From an uncultured Spirochaetaceae bacterium (GTDB lineage: Bacteria; Spirochaetota; Spirochaetia; Sphaerochaetales; Sphaerochaetaceae), in assembly GCA_946410375.1 (NCBI GenBank), contig CAMKAB010000052.1:1-6407 (forward strand): DNA of 6,407 nt, in the 5' to 3' direction. The notes under the pieces are model-generated. The model was not told the origin of the DNA. It saw nothing but the letters and a program-made list of their open reading frames with translations, and did no database searches. A program made the translations under genes and the position numbers. Below are positions 1 through 5,454 of this stretch, in pieces. Positions within the stretch are counted from its first letter, which is position 1. Every line of letters begins with the position of its first letter.

Positions 1-39
1 TTTAAACATAGTCCGTTTTGTACGAAACTTTGTAAAAAG

Positions 40-68
40 TTCACATATTCCGCGTAAAGTGATATATT
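40..68 (+). promoter_or_regulatory. Candidate sigma-70-type promoter of the zinc-knuckle protein gene
   Basis: TTCACA at 40-45 matches the -35 consensus at five of six bases. After a 17-nt spacer, TATATT at 63-68 matches the -10 consensus at five of six. Transcription would begin near 75 and leave a leader of roughly 75-80 nt before the ATG at 153. A second TATATT at 105-110 lacks a good -35 partner. This is a pattern match only. Confidence 0.4.
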
Positions 69-140
69 TTTAGTTGAAGAAGAATTTCAAACGGGTTTTG
101 CAATTATATTGAGTGTTAAAAAGCGCTTCTGAATGTTTTT

Positions 141-146
141 GAGGAG
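141..146 (+). promoter_or_regulatory. Ribosome binding site (GAGGAG)
   Basis: GAGGAG lies 6 nt before the ATG at 153. It is a strong Shine-Dalgarno match at ideal spacing and supports this start for the 199-residue gene. Confidence 0.75.
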
Positions 147-152
147 AACGAT

Positions 153-752
153 ATGGGACTTTGCCAGCAATGCATACATTTTTCAACGAGGGATTCTGAT
201 GAATATCTTACTTACTGTGCACGGTGCAGAGACAGAAATAAATTCGTGAGAAGAAATGACGAAGCCCAAAACGGCGCTTCACCTTTGGATGCTTTGCGTG
301 CACGGCAGGATGGCGGATATAAGCCGTACGTTCAGCCGAAACAACAGGCGGGGCAGCCTATGCCGGCACCTCAGAATATGCAAAATGTCGAAGCAATGCA
401 AGGTGCGGTGAATATGCAGGCTCAGGCCGGAATAGCTAATGTTCAAACGGGGATGCCGAATATTCCGGGAATGCAAATGCCGTGGCAGAATATGTTCCAG
501 GGAGGAGCCCCGGGTTATAATCAGACAGTAGGACAGGGAATAAACCCCGCTTATAACGCAGTAAAACCGGCGGGAGCCCATGTTCTCGGAACATCTCCCG
601 AGAGCAAAACGGAAGAGCTTTCTCTCAGGGATAAATTTGCTCTTGTAGCGCTTCAAAATCCGAGTTTGAATATTTCTTACAGCAGCCCTTCTGATATTGC
701 GACTATCTGTTACGCAATCGCCGATGCATTGCTGGAAAAACGGGGCAGGTAA
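153..752 (+). CDS. Unrecognised zinc-knuckle protein with Gln/Met/Pro-rich linker
   Basis: I do not recognise this 199-residue protein as a named family. Three zones are visible. Residues 4-25 contain C4xxC7 and C22xxC25, a treble-clef or zinc-ribbon-like pair, followed by a basic stretch (KFVRR) near residue 30. Residues about 55-145 are low-complexity, rich in Gln, Met, Asn, Pro and Gly with no charged clusters, and are probably disordered. Residues about 157-199 (beginning LRDKFALVALQNPS and ending with an Ala/Asp-rich helix and KRGR) look folded and helical. They recall short C-terminal segments of phage-associated hypothetical proteins that pair a residue like Asn-Pro with an ADAML-type helix; that resemblance is from memory and weak. 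There is no signal peptide or membrane segment, so it is probably cytoplasmic. It has a good promoter and ribosome site of its own and converges with the permease gene, so it is probably monocistronic. Its existence as a gene is well supported; its role is unknown. Confidence 0.85.
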   Translation: MGLCQQCIHFSTRDSDEYLTYCARCRDRNKFVRRNDEAQNGASPLDALRARQDGGYKPYVQPKQQAGQPMPAPQNMQNVEAMQGAVNMQAQAGIANVQTGMPNIPGMQMPWQNMFQGGAPGYNQTVGQGINPAYNAVKPAGAHVLGTSPESKTEELSLRDKFALVALQNPSLNISYSSPSDIATICYAIADALLEKRGR

Positions 753-802
753 GAGCTTTCGGATGCTCCGGGTGCGGTTGTACCGATTGCGGTTTTGTCT
801 TT

Positions 803-2074
803 TTATTTCCACACAAACCAGATGAAGAGGTATCCGATAATCACCGCCGTAATGGTGAGCGGAACGCCGATTTTAAAGAAATCAGAGTTTTTAACTTTGT
901 AACCTTCCTTTTTCAGTATTCCGATAGCCGCCACGTTTGCGGACGCTCCGAACGGGGTTATGTTTCCGCCGAGAGTGGCTCCCGAAAGCAGTCCGAAATA
1001 AAGGAGAACGGGATTTATACCGAGTTTAACCGCAATTCCCTGCACCACAGGGAGCATAGCCGCCACATAAGGAATGTTGTCAATAAAGGCGGAGAGGATA
1101 ACCGATGCAAATACGATTATGGTATAAAGCAGGAAAATGTTTCCTCCACCGATTTTTGAGAATGCGGAAGAGAGCGCGTCAATTATGCCTGCCTCGGTGA
1201 TTGAGGCGATAACTATAAAGAGACCCGAGAGCATAACGAGCGTTTCAACGTCCAGTTCTTTCATCACGAGCTTAAGCGGCTCAGTGTTTTTTCGGGAAAC
1301 GCAGCCGTGAATAACTCCGATAACGGCAAGTCCCATGCAGATTATTCCGTTTTTCAGTCTGTCCACATACGGGATGGTGAAGAAAGAAGCCAAGATCAAA
1401 AGAAGAACAACTAAAACCATAAGTACGGACGGCACTTTGTTGGTAACTTCGGTAACAGGACCTCTTTCAATAGGCGCTTTTTCTTTTTTGAAAATAAGAT
1501 AGAGCACAAATACCGTGGCCGCGGCGCCTAATTCCACACCCCAGAAAATGGAAGGTCTGCCTTTCCACCAGATAAAATCAGTGAACGTCATTCCGGCGTA
1601 GTCGCCTAAGAGAATGCTCGTAGTGTCTCCCACGAGGGTTGCCGCACCTTGAAGATTGCTGCTCACCGCTATTGAAATTATTGCGGGAACAGGGTTCACG
1701 TCCAGTTTCTTGCAGATTGCAAGCCCTACGGGCGCAACCATGAGAACCGTGGCGACATTATCCACGAAGGCGGAAACCACTCCCGAGAAGGCGGAAAGCG
1801 CGATAATAGCCCAACACGCATTGGAAACTTTTTGTAACATAAGATCGGCAAGTCTGGCGGGCATTTTTGATTCAATGAAGAGCGACACGATAATCATGGT
1901 TCCCGCTATCATCATGATAACGTTCCAGTTTATCGATTCGAGCGTCTTTTCAACAGGCAGAATACCGCAGAGAAGCATTGCAACGGAAGCCGCCACAACA
2001 AAATAGACTCTTTTTTCGGAAAAAAGGAGCATTCCGACGTACATGCAAATAAAAATAATCAATGCAGTTGTCAT
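803..2074 (-). CDS. ArsB/NhaD-type ion transporter superfamily permease
   Basis: The 423-residue product is an integral membrane protein with about eleven to twelve hydrophobic segments, probably a cytoplasmic-membrane carrier for an anion or a Na+/H+-coupled solute. The two halves each carry the family's signature hairpin: DNVATVLMVAP at residues 105-115 and DNIPYVAAMLP at 332-342. Each is followed by a glycine-rich loop, GAATLVGDTT at 143-152 and GGNITPFGASANV at 369-381. This is the inverted two-repeat pattern of the ArsB/NhaD/P-protein group, and 423 residues is the usual length. The substrate cannot be read from sequence. The first loop has GDTTS where many relatives have GDPPN, suggesting a subfamily. 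The start at 2074 is chosen because AAAGGA lies 6 nt upstream. An ATG at 2080 abuts that site, and an in-frame ATG at 2254 would add a Ser/Arg-rich leader made of repeat DNA. No partner gene is adjacent on this strand. Confidence 0.93.
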   Translation of the reverse strand: MTTALIIFICMYVGMLLFSEKRVYFVVAASVAMLLCGILPVEKTLESINWNVIMMIAGTMIIVSLFIESKMPARLADLMLQKVSNACWAIIALSAFSGVVSAFVDNVATVLMVAPVGLAICKKLDVNPVPAIISIAVSSNLQGAATLVGDTTSILLGDYAGMTFTDFIWWKGRPSIFWGVELGAAATVFVLYLIFKKEKAPIERGPVTEVTNKVPSVLMVLVVLLLILASFFTIPYVDRLKNGIICMGLAVIGVIHGCVSRKNTEPLKLVMKELDVETLVMLSGLFIVIASITEAGIIDALSSAFSKIGGGNIFLLYTIIVFASVILSAFIDNIPYVAAMLPVVQGIAVKLGINPVLLYFGLLSGATLGGNITPFGASANVAAIGILKKEGYKVKNSDFFKIGVPLTITAVIIGYLFIWFVWK

Positions 2075-2080
2075 GTTCAT

Positions 2081-2086
2081 TCCTTT
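2081..2086 (-). promoter_or_regulatory. Ribosome binding site that decides the permease start (AAAGGA)
   Basis: Read on the minus strand, AAAGGA ends at 2081. It is 6 nt from the ATG at 2074 and 0 nt from the ATG at 2080, so 2074 is the better start. No comparable site precedes the far upstream in-frame ATG at 2254. Confidence 0.6.
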
Positions 2087-2161
2087 GCGTGCTCTTTGCC
2101 GGGTTGCGGATAACGGCGAATCGCCGATACGAGTTGAAAGATCTTCACGTATCGAAATTCC

Positions 2162-2236
2162 GCTACCGCCTGATATGCCGCTACGCGTCGAATTCCGTTG
2201 TGTGGAAACGCTGCTACGCACGGATAACTCCCCGTT
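2162..2236. repeat. 75-bp direct repeat, copy 1
   Basis: Begins GCTACCGCCTGATA and ends ATAACTCCCCGTT. It aligns without gaps to 2320-2394, differing at four positions by my hand alignment (71/75 identical). All four differences are C/T transitions. Confidence 0.9.
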
Positions 2237-2319
2237 GTACTGAAAATCCTCCATTCGCTGAAACTCCGGTTAGCGGAAAACGTCGCATAGTTAAAAATTC
2301 CGTTATACGCCGAAACTCA

Positions 2320-2394
2320 GCTACCGCCTGATACGTCGCTACGCGTCGAATTCCGTTGTGCGGAAACGCTGCTACGCATGGATAACTCCCCGTT
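2320..2394. repeat. 75-bp direct repeat, copy 2
   Basis: Same boundaries as copy 1, offset by 158 bp. It contains TTCCG-TTGTG-CGGAA, a perfect 5-bp stem. In copy 1 the same stem has a T replacing a C, which still allows a G-U pair in RNA. Confidence 0.9.
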
Positions 2395-2447
2395 CTTAAG
2401 AGCCGCACTGTAAGTGTACTCTTTGTTTCGTTTTTTTACTAGATAGG

Positions 2448-2473
2448 GGAGATTTGGCGCCGAGGAAATCTCC
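2448..2473. other. Inverted repeat upstream of hsdM
   Basis: GGAGATTT (2448-2455) and AAATCTCC (2466-2473) form a perfect 8-bp stem around a 10-nt loop that starts with GGCGCC. On the plus strand a T5 run begins 5 nt after the stem, so it could be a poor intrinsic terminator. It could equally be an operator for hsdM, about 100 bp upstream of the gene. The structure is certain; the role is not. Confidence 0.45.
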
Positions 2474-2515
2474 GCACATTTTTAGCGGCGGATAAAATCG
2501 CGAAATAATGTGTTT

Positions 2516-2544
2516 TTGTTTAAAAACTGATGTAAAAGTATTAT
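2516..2544 (+). promoter_or_regulatory. Candidate hsdM promoter
   Basis: TTGTTT (2516-2521) and TATTAT (2539-2544) are separated by 17 nt in a strongly AT-rich stretch. The -10 matches at five of six bases and the -35 at three. Transcription would start near 2551, leaving a leader of only about 20 nt that still includes the GGAG at 2555-2558. Confidence 0.35.
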
Positions 2545-2569
2545 ATTTTTAATTGGAGAATTGTTAATT

Positions 2570-4183
2570 ATGGCTATAGACAACAAAAAAGAACAGGAAC
2601 GGGAAGAATTGCATCGCGCAATATGGTCTATTGCAGACAGCCTCAGAGGTGCTGTAGACGGATGGGATTTTAAAAATTATGTTTTGGGAACGATGTTTTA
2701 CCGTTACATTTCTGAAAATTTGACTTCCTATATTAACGATGGGGAATTTGAGAGTGGGAATACTGAATTTGATTATGCGAACCTTTCCGACGAGGAGGCG
2801 GAGGAGGCAAGGGAAGGCTTGATAGACGAAAAAGGCTTTTTTATTCTCCCGAGCGAACTTTTTTGCAACGTTCAAAGAAAAGCGAATAAAAAAGAGGCAT
2901 GGAAACGCTCAGACGGAACTGAAATGCTCTTAAATGAGAAATTGGAAGAGGTGTTCAAGTCTATTGAAAATTCCGCAAAAGGTAGCACTTCCGAGTCCCA
3001 TTTCAAAGGCCTGTTTGATGATTTTGATGTGAACAGCAACAAGCTTGGTGCAACGGTGGGACGAAGAAACGAGCACTTGCTTAAGCTCTTGAACGGCATT
3101 GCGGATATGGAGCTGGGTTCGGTAAAGGACCATGAGATAGATACTTTCGGAGATTCATACGAGTTTTTAATGGGAATGTATGCGTCAAATGCGGGAAAAT
3201 CGGGAGGGGAGTATTTTACTCCTGCTGATGTTTCCGTGCTTCTCACCCGGCTTGGCACAGTGGGCAAAACTTCAATTAACAAGGTTTACGACCCGGCGTG
3301 CGGATCCGGCTCTCTTCTTTTGAAAGTGGAAAAAGTTTTAGGAGAGAAGGCGGTTAAAAACGGTTATTTCGGACAGGAAAAAAATATCACAACTTATAAT
3401 CTCTGCAGAATCAATATGTTTCTTCACGATGTGGGGTTTGAAAAATTTGACATACAGTGCGAGGACACGCTTATAAACCCTCGGCATTGGGACGACGAGC
3501 CTTTTGAACTCATTGTTTCCAATCCTCCGTATTCCATCAAGTGGGATGGAGATGATAATCCGCTTCTGATAAATGATCCGAGATTTTCTCCTGCGGGGGT
3601 GCTTGCACCTAAATCTAAAGCCGATTTTGCCTTCATTATGCATTCGCTTTCATGGCTTGCACCGAACGGAACAGCAGCTATTGTTTGTTTTCCCGGAATT
3701 ATGTACAGAGGCGGTGCGGAACAGAAAATCAGGAAATATCTTGTGGATAATAATTTTATTGACTGCGTGATTCAATTACCGGCTAATCTTTTTTTCGGCA
3801 CATCCATAGCAACATGCGTTATGGTTATGAAAAAAGGGAAAACTGATAATGACGTGTTGTTTGTTGACGCATCCGATTTATGCGTTAAAGTTACTAATAA
3901 CAATAAGTTACTACCTGAGCACATTGACAGAATTGTGCAGATGTTTTCAAGGCGGGAAAACGAAAAGTATTTATGCCGGCTTGTTTCTTACGAGGAAGTA
4001 AAGCAGCAGAACTACAATCTTTCTGTCAGTTCATATGTTGAGCAGGAGGACAAGCGGGAACAGACAGACATCAAAAAGCTTAATGCGGAGATTAGGGAAA
4101 TCGTGGCGCGAGAGCAGGTACTGCGAGATGAAATTGATAAGATTATTATGGAAATTGAGGGTCGGAATCCGGGGCAGGATTAA
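2570..4183 (+). CDS. hsdM: Type I restriction-modification DNA methyltransferase subunit HsdM
   Basis: This 537-residue protein is the modification subunit of a type I restriction-modification system. It transfers methyl from S-adenosylmethionine to the N6 of adenine at sites chosen by HsdS; M2S is the methylase, and HsdR joins for restriction. An N-terminal helical HsdM_N domain includes TMFYRYISENL at residues 41-51. The catalytic N6-Mtase core begins around GGEYFTP (212-218). The SAM-binding motif I, DPACGSGS, starts at residue 241, and the catalytic motif IV NPPY starts at residue 318. Residues about 490-530 are charged and heptad-like, the usual coiled-coil contact to HsdS. The length is typical and all key residues are present. 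The start is the ATG at 2570, with GGAG at 2555-2558 at slightly long spacing; a TTG at 2561 lies too close to that site. hsdS follows 1.27 kb downstream, separated by a decayed nuclease gene and an Abi gene, an unusual interruption. Confidence 0.97.
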   Translation: MAIDNKKEQEREELHRAIWSIADSLRGAVDGWDFKNYVLGTMFYRYISENLTSYINDGEFESGNTEFDYANLSDEEAEEAREGLIDEKGFFILPSELFCNVQRKANKKEAWKRSDGTEMLLNEKLEEVFKSIENSAKGSTSESHFKGLFDDFDVNSNKLGATVGRRNEHLLKLLNGIADMELGSVKDHEIDTFGDSYEFLMGMYASNAGKSGGEYFTPADVSVLLTRLGTVGKTSINKVYDPACGSGSLLLKVEKVLGEKAVKNGYFGQEKNITTYNLCRINMFLHDVGFEKFDIQCEDTLINPRHWDDEPFELIVSNPPYSIKWDGDDNPLLINDPRFSPAGVLAPKSKADFAFIMHSLSWLAPNGTAAIVCFPGIMYRGGAEQKIRKYLVDNNFIDCVIQLPANLFFGTSIATCVMVMKKGKTDNDVLFVDASDLCVKVTNNNKLLPEHIDRIVQMFSRRENEKYLCRLVSYEEVKQQNYNLSVSSYVEQEDKREQTDIKKLNAEIREIVAREQVLRDEIDKIIMEIEGRNPGQD

Positions 4184-4482
4184 GAGGCGAAGCTCTTGTT
4201 AATGCGTCTTGGAATATGAACACGTCCCGGAGCAGAGCCATGTTTGATTTGGTAATTGCGGTGAGGAGGAAACTGTATGAGCAGAATGGAGAAAACCGTT
4301 CGAAATATGGTAAAATAATAATGAAAAAACTTTAAGATGAACTTACAAATGAGTATGGGAGAGGATTTTCTGTCCGGAGCTTTTACAACTTTCGTATGTT
4401 TTATGAGCGTTCTGCAGAGCCTGAAAAATTCTCCACTGTGTGGAGAATATTGTCAGTTTTCAGATTAAAGAGCCTGTCATAG
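4183..4482 (+). pseudogene. Decayed DUF1016/YhcG-like nuclease gene, N-terminal remnant
   Basis: The frame starting at 4183 reads through a segment matching the N-terminal DUF1016 (YhcG) domain as I know it: RRKLYEQNGENRSKYGKIIMKKL, interrupted here (-KIIMKKL at 4309-4332), then a TAA at 4333-4335, then DELTNEYGRGFSVRSFYNF and STVWRILS in the same frame. Similarity is lost after about 4458, and the frame stops at 4480-4482. Intact relatives are around 350 residues with a C-terminal PDDEXK nuclease domain, and none of that half is visible. The internal stop could be one base change from a serine codon (TCA to TAA), since Ser or Gln is common there. Such nucleases are often found inside or beside type I restriction loci, as here directly after hsdM. 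It is very probably nonfunctional. The family call is from motif memory and no database search was done. Confidence 0.7.
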
Positions 4483-4504
4483 ATGAAATGGGAGCAGAAG
4501 TAAC

Positions 4505-4540
4505 TGCGAATTGGAATAAATTTCAAACTTCAAATTCGCA
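4505..4540 (+). terminator. Possible weak terminator hairpin
   Basis: TGCGAATT (4505-4512) pairs with AATTCGCA (4533-4540). After one mismatch, GAA (4514-4516) pairs with TTC (4529-4531), leaving a 12-nt loop. The following bases TATTTTCTT are T-rich. It could end hsdM transcription before the Abi gene, but the stem is AT-rich and the loop large, so this is tentative. Confidence 0.25.
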
Positions 4541-4689
4541 TATTTTCTTGGAGATGCAGTGTGGAACTGTTAGATTATTTGATAATTTCAAACTATTTAC
4601 TGCGGAACTATCGTGACAGAAATGGGAAAAAAGAAGTCCGCAGGCTCTGACACTGCAAAAGCAGGAGAAGAATCACTGCGGCTCACATC

Positions 4690-4695
4690 TATAAT
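4690..4695 (+). promoter_or_regulatory. Candidate -10 element of the Abi gene
   Basis: A perfect TATAAT at 4690-4695 lies about 50 nt before the Abi start. No good -35 lies 16-18 nt upstream, and there is no TGn extended -10. Activity would therefore need an activator or be weak. It hints that the Abi gene can be transcribed separately from hsdM. Confidence 0.3.
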
Positions 4696-4745
4696 TTAAT
4701 AGGTATTTGTGATAAAAACAAGATGTTAATCGGAACTTTTAAGCT

Positions 4746-5420
4746 ATGGAACTATCTTTTTACAAAAAAATAGAAAATATTTTCACAAAATCACGCCTTT
4801 CTGTCTACAGAGCTGACAATCCTGACGATGAAACCGCTTTAGCTCGTTATTTATTCAATATTGAATTATGCAAAAGCCTATATTCTGTGCTTAATATTTT
4901 TGAAATTGCTTTTAGAAATGTTTTGGATGCGGCTTTGTCCGCTTATGTAGGAAAACAGAATTGGTACGATATTTTACCGCTTGATATTGAAGGTAAGAAA
5001 AAAATCTCAGAGGCAAAAAATAAGATTGAAAAGAAGGGAAAGAGCATAACACATGACAGAATTATCTCGGAATTGACTCTTGGTTTTTGGACTTCATTGA
5101 TTACCACAAAATATTCACAGGCAGCTTTTCAAAGCTATATTTTGAAGAATTGTTTCAAGCGCTGCCCCCCCAAAAAAAGAAGCATAAAAAATATGCAAAG
5201 TATATTTGATAGGATTCGCATTTTGAGAAACCGGGTTTCGCATTATGAGCGCGTTATTCATTGGAAAGATTTGCAGGCACAGCATAATCAGCTTTTGCAG
5301 TGTATTTATTGGCTTGATGAAGCAGCATATAATTTGGCATTGGAGATGGATATGTTTGATTACTTTTATGCTGCGGGAATAAATCCATTTAAAAAGTTCG
5401 TTAATAAAAAATGGAATTAG
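4746..5420 (+). CDS. Abi-family (abortive infection) HEPN-domain protein
   Basis: The 224-residue protein resembles the Abi family of phage abortive-infection proteins (Abi_2/AbiD/AbiF-like), which are thought to act as HEPN ribonucleases that halt infected-cell growth by cutting RNA. The evidence is an N-terminal helical region in which SRLSVYRADNPDDETALARY leads into an IFEIAFRN segment (residues 16-58), the usual opening of this family. RNRVSHYE follows at residues 161-168: R161 and H166 form the HEPN Rx4-6H active-site motif. No signal peptide or membrane segment is seen. A TAA lies in frame at 4740-4742, so ATG 4746 is the earliest possible start; the ribosome site is weak (GGAA, 10 nt upstream). 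A run of seven C and seven A (5165-5178, codons 140-145) precedes the active site, so a one-base slip would remove it. The gene is AT-richer than hsdM and sits between hsdM and hsdS, consistent with acquisition into the locus. Confidence 0.88.
   Translation: MELSFYKKIENIFTKSRLSVYRADNPDDETALARYLFNIELCKSLYSVLNIFEIAFRNVLDAALSAYVGKQNWYDILPLDIEGKKKISEAKNKIEKKGKSITHDRIISELTLGFWTSLITTKYSQAAFQSYILKNCFKRCPPKKRSIKNMQSIFDRIRILRNRVSHYERVIHWKDLQAQHNQLLQCIYWLDEAAYNLALEMDMFDYFYAAGINPFKKFVNKKWN
5165..5178 (+). repeat. C7A7 homopolymer run inside the Abi gene
   Basis: Seven C (5165-5171) directly followed by seven A (5172-5178) encode the end of Cys140, then Pro-Pro-Lys-Lys and the start of Arg145. Length change by one base would shift the frame before the HEPN motif at residues 161-166. 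As read here the gene is in frame (ON). Confidence 0.9.
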
Positions 5421-5427
5421 GGTAAAC

Positions 5428-5454
5428 ATGGAAAGGGCAAGAGAGGACAAATGA
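5428..5454 (+). CDS. Possible 8-codon leader ORF coupled to hsdS
   Basis: ATG at 5428 begins a frame reading MERAREDK and stops at a TGA (5452-5454) that overlaps the hsdS ATG as ATGA. It has its own ribosome site, AGGG at 5419-5422, which overlaps the Abi stop codon. Such an arrangement could couple hsdS translation to ribosomes arriving from the Abi gene. It is too short to judge by coding statistics and may be chance. Confidence 0.25.
   Translation: MERAREDK
5442..5447 (+). promoter_or_regulatory. Ribosome binding site of hsdS (AGAGGA)
   Basis: AGAGGA lies 3 nt before the ATG at 5451, slightly close but usable. It fixes the hsdS start together with the conserved N-terminus MSRLEEL-CPDGVEY, typical of HsdS proteins. 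No separate promoter is visible in the 30 bp after the Abi gene, so hsdS is likely transcribed with it. Confidence 0.6.

Larger units (their letters stand above)
2095..2400. repeat. Repeat-rich intergenic block upstream of the permease gene
   Basis: About 300 bp built from recurring short motifs: GAATTCCGTTGTG, GGAAACGCTGCTACGC, GCTACCGCC and GGATAACTCCCCGTT. Besides the two long 75-bp copies listed separately, degenerate partial units occur between them (around 2255-2320). Small hairpins recur, such as TTCCG/CGGAA with a 5-nt loop in the second long copy, and CGATACG (2125-2131) with CGTATCG (2148-2154). Several frames stay open through it, but the translations are Ser/Arg-rich and only mirror the repeats, so I call no gene here. 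It looks like a dispersed genomic repeat family and may form the 5' leader of the permease mRNA. Its function is unknown. Confidence 0.7.
4483..4745. other. Unassigned intergenic stretch between nuclease remnant and Abi gene
   Basis: About 260 bp with no convincing gene. One plus-strand frame is open from 4425 to the TGA at 4614-4616, overlapping the end of the nuclease remnant. It contains a 42-residue ORF from ATG 4488 (MGAEVTANWNKF...) but has no ribosome site and no family I recognise. It may be a shifted continuation of the broken gene or remnant of another. Later short stretches in other frames are also unrecognised. A hairpin (4505-4540) and a consensus -10 box (4690-4695) are listed separately. 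Confidence 0.5.

Noticed and set aside
753..802. Possible bidirectional terminator between the two convergent genes
   Set aside because: The only stem is CGGT/ACCG with a 3-nt loop (775-785), and the T-rich run begins well after it. That is too weak to call.
279..812. Minus-strand open frame of 177 codons across the zinc-knuckle gene
   Set aside because: It is Arg/Ile-rich translation antisense to a gene with a good ribosome site and coherent domains, so it is a shadow frame.
2095..2400. CRISPR array or integron-like site
   Set aside because: There are only two long copies, with a spacer that itself contains degenerate repeat pieces. There is no regular 28-37 bp repeat/spacer periodicity, and no cas or integrase gene is nearby.
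2214..2408. Small minus-strand ORF within the repeat block
   Set aside because: Its sequence is only a translation of the 75-bp repeat units and it lacks a ribosome site.
2872..3282. Long minus-strand open frame of 136 codons inside hsdM
   Set aside because: It is antisense to well-conserved hsdM sequence, and the translation is Ser/Phe-rich with no recognisable domain. It is a shadow frame.
4277..4318. 13-codon ORF with a perfect AGGAGG ribosome site
   Set aside because: The AGGAGG is the Arg-Arg codon pair of the decayed DUF1016 frame, so the site is most simply a by-product of coding sequence.
4428..4448. 9-bp perfect hairpin ATTCTCCAC/GTGGAGAAT with 3-nt loop
   Set aside because: It lies inside the nuclease remnant frame and no T-run follows. 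It is probably chance, though it sits close to where family similarity ends.
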